NCBI GenBank assembly: GCA_002433485.1
Contig: DJIF01000100.1
Span: forward strand, 8,894 to 46,595
Length of the DNA: 37,702 bases
From: Deltaproteobacteria bacterium UBA6601
Lineage (GTDB): Bacteria > Myxococcota_A > UBA796 > UBA9615
Reading direction: 5' to 3'
The notes under the pieces are model-generated. The model made no database searches, was not told the DNA's origin, and saw only the letters and a list, made by a program, of their open reading frames with translations. Shown here one piece after another: positions 6,876 to 15,057 of this stretch (positions are counted from its first letter, which is position 1; each line of letters begins with the position of its first letter). The translations under genes were made by a program, and so were the position numbers.

Positions 6876-7488
6876 AGAAGGTCCGTTGTTGGAGTGTTTT
6901 TTCGACTTCTCAAGCCCTTTTGCCTACCTGGGGGCGACCCAGGCCCAGGCGCTGGCGGATCGGGCCGGCGCCGAGCTGCGCTGGCGGCCGATGTTGTTGG
7001 GCGGTGTGTTTCGGGCGATTGATACCGAGATGGTCCCACTAAAGAGTTTTGCCGCAGTCAAGCAGCGTTATGTGGCACTCGAACTGAAGCGTTGGGCCGA
7101 GCACTGGGGGGTGCCTTTTCAGTTTGCTTCTCGCTTCCCCATGAACACGGTGAAGAGTCAGCGCATTGTTTGTCAGCTTGATCCTGGTCAGCAGGGCGCC
7201 TTTGTGCAGCGAACTTTCGCTGCATTCTGGGCCGAGGATCGGGACATCTCTGACGATGGGGTCCTTGAGCAGATTCTGGCGGAGCTGGATCTGCCGACCA
7301 GGCTTCTGGCCGGAACTCGCGAGCAGTCGGTCAAGGATAAGCTGCGTGCCAGCACTGAGGAGGCTGTCGCTAGAGGGGTCTTTGGTGCACCCACCTGGTT
7401 TGTGAACGGGGACCTGATGTTCTGGGGTCAGGACCGCCTCGACTTTGTGGAACGTGCCCTTGCAGGTTGGACTCCAGCTTGCGGTTGA
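6868..7488 (+). CDS. 2-hydroxychromene-2-carboxylate isomerase-like protein (Ser form)
   Basis: The 206-residue paralogue of the preceding gene keeps the canonical serine in FFDFSSPFAYLGAT. It shares ELRWRPMLLGGVFRA, RFPMNTVKSQR, GVFGAPTWF and WGQDRLDFV with it. The ATG at 6868 lies inside the 3' end of the upstream gene (8-bp overlap) and is preceded by AAGGAGAG. That makes it a better start than the longer frame extending back to 6310, which is only the out-of-frame shadow of the first isomerase. The tandem arrangement suggests a duplication followed by divergence of the active site. The two products could work as a heterodimer or on different substrates. Neither is linked to an obvious aromatic pathway here. 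Confidence 0.87.
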   Translation: MSEEGPLLECFFDFSSPFAYLGATQAQALADRAGAELRWRPMLLGGVFRAIDTEMVPLKSFAAVKQRYVALELKRWAEHWGVPFQFASRFPMNTVKSQRIVCQLDPGQQGAFVQRTFAAFWAEDRDISDDGVLEQILAELDLPTRLLAGTREQSVKDKLRASTEEAVARGVFGAPTWFVNGDLMFWGQDRLDFVERALAGWTPACG

Positions 7489-7602
7489 GTCCTTAAGGGC
7501 GGAGTCCTGCAGCTGGGGTCTTTCCCGAGCAACAGTGACATGGTAGACGCTCGCAATGAGCAGTCCCGCACTGGGAACACTCCAACCTGAAGGAAGCAGC
7601 AC

Positions 7603-9009
7603 ATGTCCGAGCAGAGCCGAATTGAGAAGGACTCCCTGGGGGAGGTGAGCGTTCCCGCAAGTGCCCTCTATGGCGCCCAGAGTCAGCGCGCAGTCGAAAA
7701 CTTTCCAATTAGCGGTGTGCGCTTCCCGCGTCCCTTCATTCGTGCCCTGGCCCTGGTGAAGCGCTCCTGCGCGCGAGCTAACGTAGAATTGGGGATTGTT
7801 GCCGCGGATCTGGGAGAGGCCATCGTGCAGGCCGCTACTGAGGTGGCCGATGGTGAGCATGATGAGCACTTTCCGTTGGATGTGTTCCAGACCGGGTCGG
7901 GCACCTCAACCAACATGAATGCCAATGAGGTCATCTCCAATCGGGCCATTCAGCTGATGGGTGGTGACTTAGGTAGTAAGACCCCGGTCCATCCCAACGA
8001 TCATGTGAACCAGGGACAGAGTTCCAACGACGTGATTCCAACCACGATTCATGTCTCTGGAGCGATCGCTCTGCATGAACAGTTGCTGCCTTCCCTGACC
8101 CGATTGGCCGTGGCCCTGCGGTCCAAAGCGGTGGAATTTGATGGGGTAGTCAAGACCGGCCGTACCCATCTGCAGGACGCGACTCCGGTGCGCCTTGGCC
8201 AGGAGTTTGCTGGCTACGCCACTCAGGTTGAGTACGGTGTTCGCAGGGTTAAGGCCGCTCGCGATGCGCTGTTGGCCCTGCCTCTTGGTGGCACGGCAGT
8301 GGGAACCGGGCTTAACCGCCCGCTGGACTTCCCGGCTCGAGCCATCGCTTACCTTGCCGCAGATACTGGTCTCCCCTTTGTGGAGGCTGAGGACCACTTT
8401 GAAGCCCAGGGCGCACGGGATGCGGTGGTTGAAGCGCACGGGCATCTCAAGACGGTGGCTGCTTCGCTTACCAAGATTGCTAATGATATCCGTTGGCTGG
8501 CCTGCGGCCCGCGCACTGGCTTTGCTGAGATCAACCTGCCTGCGGTGCAGCCGGGCTCGTCCATCATGCCGGGCAAGGTCAATCCGGTAATGAACGAGGC
8601 GCTGATTATGGTCTGTGCTTCAGTTATGGGACACGATGTGACCGTCGGTGTCGCTGGGGCCGGCGGTAACTTCGAACTCAACGTCATGATGCCGGTGATG
8701 GCCCACTGTCTGCTGTCGTCCACCAGCTGGCTGTCGGGTGCGGTTGACACGTTCACGGAACGTTGTGTTAGCGGAATTACGGTGAACGCGGAGGTCTGTG
8801 AAGAGACTGTTGAGCGGGGGCTTGCCATTTGTACCGCCCTTGCTCCCGCCATCGGCTACGACAAAGCGGCGGCGATCAGCAAGGAAGCCTTTAAGACCGG
8901 TCGCACTGTGCGTGAGGTTGGACTCGACTGGGCGGTGCTTCCCGCTGATGAACTTGACGCATTGCTTGATGCTCGAGCCATGACCGAGCCAGGGGTTCCT
9001 GGCCGTTGA
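7603..9009 (+). CDS. fumC: Class II fumarate hydratase
   Basis: The 468-residue product is a class II fumarase, which interconverts fumarate and L-malate in the citric acid cycle without an iron-sulphur cluster. It shows TGSGTSTNMNANEVI (substrate loop), HPNDHVNQGQSSND (B-site), the KTGRTHLQDATP active-site segment and the superfamily signature GSSIMPGKVNP. Length is normal for the family. The ATG at 7603 is preceded by AAGGAAG. The gene stands alone, 114 bp downstream of the isomerase pair, and converges with the lipoprotein gene at 9057. Aspartase and argininosuccinate lyase share the signature, but the NQGQSSND and TGSGTSTNMN forms favour fumarase. Confidence 0.96.
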   Translation: MSEQSRIEKDSLGEVSVPASALYGAQSQRAVENFPISGVRFPRPFIRALALVKRSCARANVELGIVAADLGEAIVQAATEVADGEHDEHFPLDVFQTGSGTSTNMNANEVISNRAIQLMGGDLGSKTPVHPNDHVNQGQSSNDVIPTTIHVSGAIALHEQLLPSLTRLAVALRSKAVEFDGVVKTGRTHLQDATPVRLGQEFAGYATQVEYGVRRVKAARDALLALPLGGTAVGTGLNRPLDFPARAIAYLAADTGLPFVEAEDHFEAQGARDAVVEAHGHLKTVAASLTKIANDIRWLACGPRTGFAEINLPAVQPGSSIMPGKVNPVMNEALIMVCASVMGHDVTVGVAGAGGNFELNVMMPVMAHCLLSSTSWLSGAVDTFTERCVSGITVNAEVCEETVERGLAICTALAPAIGYDKAAAISKEAFKTGRTVREVGLDWAVLPADELDALLDARAMTEPGVPGR

Positions 9010-9026
9010 GCCGGGGGCCTCAGGCG

Positions 9027-9045
9027 GCGTGGGTAGTCGCCACGC
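9027..9045. terminator. Hairpin between convergent genes
   Basis: GCGTGG (9027-9032) and CCACGC (9040-9045) form a perfect 6-bp stem with a 7-nt loop. It lies 17 bp after fumC and 11 bp before the stop of the convergent lipoprotein gene, so it could end transcripts from both sides. There is no T-tract on either strand, so intrinsic termination would be weak. Confidence 0.3.
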
Positions 9046-9056
9046 TTGGTGAGGAC

Positions 9057-9590
9057 TCAGGGCAGCCGCGATAGCTGCAGTAGATTCCAGCTATTGCTGC
9101 CATGATTGTGGAGGTGGAGCTGGATCCGCTGGCCTTGAGCCAGTGGTTCTGGCGCGGTGAATTCCACATCAAAGACTCCCGGGTCAGCGGGAATGGGGAT
9201 GTACTCCTGCCACACCACATGGTCATCAAAGAGAACCGCGATGTGTGCTTCACTTGAGTTGATATCCCACAGCTGTGCGTGCCAGGCGATCAGGGAAACA
9301 CGGTCATCGGGTCGAACTTCGATCCGAGCGGGCTGTTGCAGGGCAAGATAGTTGCATAGCCCTGTGTCCACTTCCAGCGCTCCGTCCTCCAGAAACCAGG
9401 CGGCTTCCGGACACTCGATGGAAGCCGGGGCGTGGTCGCTGAAGGGGTCCTCGCTCAGTGGGAGCGGCTGCCACAGTTCATGGTCGATGAGTGGGCCCGC
9501 CGGCCGTGGCTCCTGCTCAATGCAGGCCGGACTAAGCGCTGCTAGTAGGAATACCGCGGTCAGTGTGACCGGATGTCGTTTGCCGGGCAT
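9057..9590 (-). CDS. Small lipoprotein of unknown function
   Basis: The 177-residue product starts with a classic lipoprotein signal: a basic MPGKRH n-region, the hydrophobic core TLTAVFLLAALS and the cysteine in SPACIEQE. The mature part is Pro/Glu-rich at first and then beta-rich, with no motif I recognise. The segments PARIEVRPDDRVSLIAWHAQLW and ILFDDHVVWQEYIPIPADPG, each read only in part, look like a jelly-roll or carbohydrate-binding-type sandwich. The ATG at 9590 was chosen because it gives this signal peptide. It lies 11 bp after the stop of the cytochrome-monooxygenase gene, so the two are probably co-transcribed. A role as an accessory to that enzyme is possible but is guesswork. 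Confidence 0.7.
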   Translation of the reverse strand: MPGKRHPVTLTAVFLLAALSPACIEQEPRPAGPLIDHELWQPLPLSEDPFSDHAPASIECPEAAWFLEDGALEVDTGLCNYLALQQPARIEVRPDDRVSLIAWHAQLWDINSSEAHIAVLFDDHVVWQEYIPIPADPGVFDVEFTAPEPLAQGQRIQLHLHNHGSNSWNLLQLSRLP

Positions 9591-9601
9591 CCGCGCGGCC
9601 G

Positions 9602-10957
9602 TCAGAGGGCGGTGACGTAGGCGATGGCAAGACACATCTCCGACCGGGTGCCGTCACCCCACTCGATGTCTTGTGGTTCGGGGATCTCACCGTTGATTGG
9701 GCTCTGATTCCCAGCGCTGTTGTCCCACTGGCACTCAAGGTTGAAGCGATCCCCTGGGTGGACGGTAACCGGTTCGGTGAATTCGTAGGCTCCCTGCCAG
9801 TTGAAGTCCCAGCGGGGGATGTCCAGAAGGCACTGTTGCTTGCCATCGGCGCGCTCAATCCAGCTGCGTCCGCTGCTGCCGAGCAGGTGCATGTGCAGGC
9901 CGATGCTGTGCATCTGAAAGGAGTCGCCAGTGCTCAGGCCTATTGTGCCGCCAAGGAAGCCGAGTACGTTTTCTGAGAGGTCGGCGCTCATGGAATGTAC
10001 CGTGTCCGGCGAGCCCGCTGGGATGAGCATGGATTCACTGCCCGATAGCCATCGATAGTTGGTAAGGGGCAGGACTAGCGCTGGTCTGTCCACTTCGTCT
10101 TCCAACTGCAGCTGCAGTCGAGTCTGATCTTCGATGGGCTCGTCCTCCAGGGTGTTGTAGTGCAGCTGAACCACAATCTTGGAGCCTGGCTGAATGGCGA
10201 TGCCGGTTCCTGTCGGCATGGGTCGTGCTCCGCTTCCCGGTGTCCAACTGGCCAGCCAGCGCCAGCGCGTTGCTGAGCTGACAGATTGCGGGCCTACCAC
10301 CGGGGAGCCGAAGCAGGTGTAGCCCGGACCGTCATCGGCTTCGTCCATGGCGATGAAGTCGTCAACTCCGCTCGGGTTCACCACAAACGCGATGACATGG
10401 TGAACAATTTGAGCGCTTCCGGGCACTACCTTGAAGCCCGTGACGTACTTTGGGCGGTCTTGATTCCAGTCCATCAAGAAACAGCGATAGTCATCGGGAC
10501 TGACCTGGGGACTGTAGCTCTCAGGCATGGAGATCTCGGTGTCCACGCGGATTTCAGTTGCGGTCTGAGCGCCAGCGTCGTCGTTGTTGCCGGATTCGCC
10601 TTGAGGCGCGCCGATGGCCGCCCAATCGAGCAGCGCCTCTCGCTCTTCATCGCTCAGCGAGAGGTCCCGCTCGTAGTTATTGCAGGTGTTGTCTGGCATC
10701 CACGGCGGCATTGAGCCCTGCTCGACGCTGTGCGCGATGACACTGCTCAGATTGCTGGCCTGTTCATAGTTGCTCAGGGTGAATGGCGCGATTGAATCTG
10801 CTTGGTGGCAGCCTGCGCAGCGCTTGTTGAGGATGTCCTTTACCTCTCCTTCATAGGTGACTTCTGGTGCGGGGTCAGGTGGACAGCCGCTGAGTCCCAG
10901 GACCAGGCAGCACAGCAATGCATGCAGGGGCAATGCTGTTCGTGCTGGTACGTTCAT
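9602..10957 (-). CDS. Cytochrome c - copper monooxygenase (PHM/DBH-like) fusion lipoprotein
   Basis: The 451-residue precursor has a lipobox (LSGC, Cys25) and then a short c-type cytochrome domain with heme site CAGCH (residues 47-51) and a likely axial Met in GSMPPWMP. A type II copper monooxygenase-like region follows, at about 150-450. All ligands known from peptidylglycine alpha-hydroxylating monooxygenase have counterparts: His186-His187 (IVHHV), His266 (VQLHYN), His355/His357 (LHMHL) and Met441 (SEMC). PHM uses ascorbate as reductant. Here the fused heme domain could deliver electrons instead, in the periplasm or at the outer membrane. The ATG at 10957 is preceded by GAGTGAG. A paralogue lies at 30611-32386. 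The substrate is unknown. Confidence 0.85.
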   Translation of the reverse strand: MNVPARTALPLHALLCCLVLGLSGCPPDPAPEVTYEGEVKDILNKRCAGCHQADSIAPFTLSNYEQASNLSSVIAHSVEQGSMPPWMPDNTCNNYERDLSLSDEEREALLDWAAIGAPQGESGNNDDAGAQTATEIRVDTEISMPESYSPQVSPDDYRCFLMDWNQDRPKYVTGFKVVPGSAQIVHHVIAFVVNPSGVDDFIAMDEADDGPGYTCFGSPVVGPQSVSSATRWRWLASWTPGSGARPMPTGTGIAIQPGSKIVVQLHYNTLEDEPIEDQTRLQLQLEDEVDRPALVLPLTNYRWLSGSESMLIPAGSPDTVHSMSADLSENVLGFLGGTIGLSTGDSFQMHSIGLHMHLLGSSGRSWIERADGKQQCLLDIPRWDFNWQGAYEFTEPVTVHPGDRFNLECQWDNSAGNQSPINGEIPEPQDIEWGDGTRSEMCLAIAYVTAL

Positions 10958-11071
10958 GGGCTCACTCGGTTTCGCCCAGGCCGCTCGATACAAGGTCCTG
11001 GGGGTGATGCTGAACTTGGATTATGGACAGCGGCGCTTGATGAGGCCAGTTCAATTCATAGCCGGTCTCGG

Positions 11072-14000
11072 TCAGCGACGGAGCGGCACCACGTAAGCGG
11101 CACCCGCGTCCGTGCTCAAGCCGTCAGCTCGGGTGCCTCCGATCACGCCATAAGGCTGCCCGTCGATGGAGCAGCCTCCCAGTTGCTCGCCCAGATAGGA
11201 GTTGTAGCGAAAGTTCTCGCCGCCAAAACTCGCTATAGGGTCGGCCACAAGTCCGTAGTTGGCGGGGTCGTCGATGATGAATTCGTAGAGCCAGGCGCCA
11301 CCGCTCTGCTCGGTTCCAGCGGCCTGTCCGGCAGGTTCGCCCACCAACAGGCCGGCCCGGCCATCAACCTGGAGATCGGCGACCAGCGCCACCGCCCGCC
11401 CGAACAGGCCGTTGTGAACGGAGCCCCGCACTGTGAAATTGCCCCCTGTCCCTACCAGCGGCTGGGGTGTGGGTGAGCTTGAGAGTCCGGTAGAGCTGAG
11501 GCTTGCGAGGTACGAGGAGGTAGCGAGCCAGGCTGCGCCGACGGTGTCGCCGTTGCGTTGTACCCCATAGCCACCAACCGCCAGATCCCGCAGGCCATCG
11601 CCGTCCACATCCCCGCTACTGCTGAGCGAGTAGCCGGCTCGAGCGTTGTTATCGTATGGGTAGAGCAGGCTGTATTCCGGCTGGCTTGGGCATCCCGGCC
11701 CCCCAGCCCCCCAGAATAGATAGACAGCTCCCTGGTTGTTAAAGCCCGTCAGGTCGTTGTCCGGGGCTCCGGCTGCGAATTCGTCGCAGCCGTCCCCATC
11801 CAGGTCGTCAAGGCTAGCTACCGACTTGCCTAGGTCGTCACCCCCGCCCGTCCCCTCAAAGCTCATGGCAATGTCGCCTTCGCACATCAGCCAGGTACCG
11901 TTAGAGTCTTCCGGACGGCCCAGTACAACCAGCACTGAACCGGTGTCGCTGCCTGCTGCGCCATCGTACTGAGGTGCGCCAATCACCAGGTCATCGTACT
12001 GGTCGCCGTTGAAGTCGAAGTCTCCGGCCACTAGCTCCAGTCTGTGGTTCGTGTAGGAGCCATAGAAGGCGAAGGCCGGCTCGGTACTTGGCAGTCCGCT
12101 AGCGACGCCGAGGAAGATGTAGATAGCTCCCGAGTTATTGAGGTTATCGCCGCACTGACCGGAGTTGGCGTAGTTGCCGCTGAAGTTCGATGGTCGGTCC
12201 TCGTAGCGGGCAGAGATGGCGAAATCATCGATACCATCGCCGTTGAAGTCACCGGCCCGACTGGCGCCGCTGCCAAACTCGTCGTAGCCGCTGTTGCGTT
12301 CATAGTTCAACAGGGTCAGGGCCGGTTGTGCCTCGACGCCACTCTCGCTACCAAGATAGAGCCATGCGGCGCCTGAGTTGAGGGGAGCATCTTCACGGTC
12401 GAAGCGGTGGGCCGTCACCACCAGATCTTCGTAGCCGTCGCTGTTAACGTCGCCGACAAAGGAACTGCCGGTGCCCATCATCTGGCCCATCGAGCTGACT
12501 ACGAAGTCGAGTGGCTGAATGGGCTCTACCCCAGATGCGGAGTCATCATCGTCGCCGCTGAGACCGGGTCCGGTCGCGACGAAGTTCGGCATGCCAATGC
12601 GAATGCCGAGGCTGCTGTCGCGGTGGGCGTGGACAAAGAGGTCATGGCTGCCGTCACCGTCCGCGTCGCCCAGGGGAGCGACGTACATACCAAACCAGTC
12701 GCCATTGGCCTGTCCTGCCAATTCGAGATCCGGACTGGTGCCGGGCAGGCCGCCTTGCACGCCATAGAAGATCTGGACAGCGCCGGTGTTGCTGGTCCCG
12801 CCGCTGACCTCTTCCTGCAGGCCTGAGACCAGTAGGTCCAGGGGAGGGCTGCCGTCCATGTCTGCGATGACCAGCTCATGGCCGATGTAGTCGTAGCCAT
12901 TGGCACCGACCAAGCTCCAGTCGGCGCTATCGGGACTGTCAAAGGCGATGACGGGACCCTGGGCGCCGAAGTTTCGGCCAAGAAACAGCCAGGCCGCGCC
13001 AGCATTGGTCTGGCCATTCGCGTCATGGCCCCACTCGCCGACAATCAGGTCATCGAAGTTGTCGCCGTCCAGATCGCCCACAGCAAGGTGTCTACCGAAG
13101 TGGTCACCGCCATTGCTGGTGGAACTCGCCCCGGTCCAGGCCGCCACCGGTTCAAGGCTCAGTCCGGCGGTGCTACCGGTGTAGAGGAACACCGCGCCAT
13201 CGTTGCTGTTGTAGTGGTATGAGCCGCTGGCTACGTCGCAGAAGCCGTCGTTGTTGAGGTCGCCGGTTGCCAGTGAGTAGCCCATGCGGATGGTGTTGAC
13301 CGGGGTCCAACCGGTGGCACTTGGGAGCATTCCGTAGCGGGCTTGGTAGGCATCGCTGTCGAGCCCGCTGGGGCTTCCCAGGTAGACCTTGATCGAGCCC
13401 TGGTTGGTGTAGGTGGTGAGGCCTTCGCGGTCTTCATCGTCGTAGGACCCGACGATCAGGTCATCATAGCCGTCGCCGTTGATGTCGCACGCTGCGACGC
13501 TCTGTCCGTAGTAGTCGTAGCTGTGGTCACCGGCCGAGATGAAGGTCGGGTCTGCAGAGAACAGCAGTCCGCTACCACCGCTGTAGACCTGAACCTGACC
13601 GCCGTTGGTACCGGCCGCTGGGTCTTCTAGGGGACTGCCGATGACCAGATCGACGAAGCCATCTGCTTCGAAGTCGCCTAACGCCAGTCCGCGGCCCATC
13701 TGGTCCTCCCAACCACTCTTCGAGAAGGTACGTGCGGGGCTTGCATCGAGGCCATCGCCGTTGCCCAGCCAGAGCATTGCAAGCCCGCCCCGATAGGCAT
13801 CGTAGTTCGCCCCGGGTGAGGACATGATGACGTCCATATAGCCGTCACCATTGACGTCGGTGGAGACTGCGTGCCCCTCCTGTATTGACTCGCCGGCGAG
13901 CGGCAGCGGGGCCTGCTGTGGTGCGATTACGTCAACATTCAGAGTGGCTTGCAGGCCCGTGAAACGGTCGCTGACGCTGACGCTCGTGTGACCGGTGCTG

Positions 14001-14896
14001 AGTGCGGTGATCTGGTCCGAGTTCACATCAATGACGCCCGGGGAGTCGGGGCTCATCTCCCAGTGGCCGCTGCCACCGATCATGCCAATCCTTTGGTGGC
14101 TCCCTGCCGACAGCACCAGCTGACCGGGTACCGCACGGGGAGCCGCATCTTGATGAACCACGACCCAGGCGAGGTCTTCGTGCCCGGTCGCCAGATCTAA
14201 GAAAAGGACCCCTTCGCTGCCTTCCCCGCCGCCGGCCTGATAGCTGCAGTCGCTCGGGTCGAGGCTGCCCCCCGCACTGCCGGCCTGGAGCGTGCAGGAG
14301 TAGCTGCCCGATCCGCCAACGGTCTGGTAGGTGAAGGCCTGACCCGGCAGGACTTCGATGTGGGAGGGCTGGACGCTGAGCACTGGGTTGACCTCGATCT
14401 GAGCTTGTGTGCTGCCTTCACAGCCAGCGTCCAGGAGCTCAATGAGGTCTACGGTGTCGGTGTTTACTCCGGCGATGTAGGAGCCGCTCAGTTCATTGAG
14501 CAGAGCGCCGGAGTTGTTCTCGACGAAGCTGTACCTGTAGGCACCGGTGCCGCCGCTTGCAGAGAGCACCACCAGGCCAAGCGGGTAGGTGCTGGTGGAC
14601 TCCAGGCTCAGAGCCGGCGCGCATGCTTTCAGTGTGTCGTCATCGTCGCCGGCTGCGCTGTCGTCATCGTCGCCCGTTGCACTATCGTCATCGTCGGCCG
14701 CTGTGCTGTCGTCATCGTCGCCGGTGCAATCGGGTGCCGCTGAACAGCCTTCATCGCCGCAGTCAATGAGTCCATCGTTATCGTTGTCGACGTCGTCCTG
14801 ACAGTCGCCAGGCTGGCTTCCTTCGCTGGATTCCACAGCGCAGCCAACAAAGTGCGCGCTTGCAAAGACCAGCAACAGACATAGGGATCTGGGCAT
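11072..14896 (-). CDS. Large lipoprotein with two FG-GAP (integrin-like) beta-propellers
   Basis: This 1274-residue precursor has a lipoprotein signal (MPRSLCLLLVF, lipobox VGC) and an Asp/Cys-rich MopE-like segment (DNDNDGLIDCGDEGC). Four DDDDS linker repeats follow (about residues 57-87), then Ig-like stretches to about 320, then 13 FG-GAP repeats with Ca2+-binding loops such as DVNGDGYMD and DINGDGYDD. Seven repeats precede a further GDDDDSAS linker near residue 780 and six follow it, which suggests two propellers joined by a spacer. The ATG at 14896 has AGGAG 9 bases upstream, and longer versions lack a signal peptide at the N-terminus. FG-GAP propellers usually bind ligands or other surface proteins. 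It is expected on the cell surface, and its partner is unknown. Confidence 0.88.
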   Translation of the reverse strand: MPRSLCLLLVFASAHFVGCAVESSEGSQPGDCQDDVDNDNDGLIDCGDEGCSAAPDCTGDDDDSTAADDDDSATGDDDDSAAGDDDDTLKACAPALSLESTSTYPLGLVVLSASGGTGAYRYSFVENNSGALLNELSGSYIAGVNTDTVDLIELLDAGCEGSTQAQIEVNPVLSVQPSHIEVLPGQAFTYQTVGGSGSYSCTLQAGSAGGSLDPSDCSYQAGGGEGSEGVLFLDLATGHEDLAWVVVHQDAAPRAVPGQLVLSAGSHQRIGMIGGSGHWEMSPDSPGVIDVNSDQITALSTGHTSVSVSDRFTGLQATLNVDVIAPQQAPLPLAGESIQEGHAVSTDVNGDGYMDVIMSSPGANYDAYRGGLAMLWLGNGDGLDASPARTFSKSGWEDQMGRGLALGDFEADGFVDLVIGSPLEDPAAGTNGGQVQVYSGGSGLLFSADPTFISAGDHSYDYYGQSVAACDINGDGYDDLIVGSYDDEDREGLTTYTNQGSIKVYLGSPSGLDSDAYQARYGMLPSATGWTPVNTIRMGYSLATGDLNNDGFCDVASGSYHYNSNDGAVFLYTGSTAGLSLEPVAAWTGASSTSNGGDHFGRHLAVGDLDGDNFDDLIVGEWGHDANGQTNAGAAWLFLGRNFGAQGPVIAFDSPDSADWSLVGANGYDYIGHELVIADMDGSPPLDLLVSGLQEEVSGGTSNTGAVQIFYGVQGGLPGTSPDLELAGQANGDWFGMYVAPLGDADGDGSHDLFVHAHRDSSLGIRIGMPNFVATGPGLSGDDDDSASGVEPIQPLDFVVSSMGQMMGTGSSFVGDVNSDGYEDLVVTAHRFDREDAPLNSGAAWLYLGSESGVEAQPALTLLNYERNSGYDEFGSGASRAGDFNGDGIDDFAISARYEDRPSNFSGNYANSGQCGDNLNNSGAIYIFLGVASGLPSTEPAFAFYGSYTNHRLELVAGDFDFNGDQYDDLVIGAPQYDGAAGSDTGSVLVVLGRPEDSNGTWLMCEGDIAMSFEGTGGGDDLGKSVASLDDLDGDGCDEFAAGAPDNDLTGFNNQGAVYLFWGAGGPGCPSQPEYSLLYPYDNNARAGYSLSSSGDVDGDGLRDLAVGGYGVQRNGDTVGAAWLATSSYLASLSSTGLSSSPTPQPLVGTGGNFTVRGSVHNGLFGRAVALVADLQVDGRAGLLVGEPAGQAAGTEQSGGAWLYEFIIDDPANYGLVADPIASFGGENFRYNSYLGEQLGGCSIDGQPYGVIGGTRADGLSTDAGAAYVVPLRR
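12537..12556 (-). repeat. Second DDDDSA linker, between the two propellers
   Basis: On the minus strand this stretch encodes GDDDDSA within the FG-GAP lipoprotein, after the seventh repeat and before the eighth. It is the same Asp-rich linker found in tandem near that protein's N-terminus and in the lipoprotein at 23554-24468. It probably acts as a flexible, highly charged spacer. Confidence 0.7.
14636..14725 (-). repeat. 24-bp tandem repeat encoding DDDDS linkers
   Basis: Three full copies and one partial copy of a 24-bp unit start at 14636, 14660, 14684 and 14708. On the coding (minus) strand each encodes an eight-residue GDDDDS-type unit. Copies differ at a few positions, mainly in the part encoding the variable residues between the Asp runs. 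It is an in-frame minisatellite, so copy number could vary by slippage without breaking the gene. Confidence 0.85.
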
Positions 14897-14932
14897 GGTG
14901 AAGGCTCCTGGATGCACGGAACTGGGCCTCTT

Positions 14933-14938
14933 AGTATA
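14933..14938 (-). promoter_or_regulatory. Candidate -10 element for the FG-GAP lipoprotein gene
   Basis: TATACT (5 of 6 to the consensus) reads on the minus strand at 14938-14933, 36 bases before the ATG at 14896, with a good AGGAG in between. I did not find a convincing -35 element at 16-18 bp, so this is a partial match only. Confidence 0.28.
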
Positions 14939-15057
14939 GGGAGCAGATTGGGCAACGGGACAGAGAAGCTGGTGGGAAGGTCGGGTCAGCGTGTCGCTCA
15001 CGCGGGCGCATCTTTACTTGACCGGGATGTGCTCCTATTGCTTAGCTGAAATCAGTC

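Noticed and set aside
7039..7869. Minus-strand frame of 276 residues across the isomerase/fumC junction
   Set aside because: It covers two confident plus-strand genes and a promoter region, and shows no family features.
12031..13044. Many open frames on both strands inside the FG-GAP lipoprotein gene
   Set aside because: These arise from repetitive codons (GAC, GGC, GTC) of the propeller repeats and carry Ser/Thr/Ala-rich nonsense translations.
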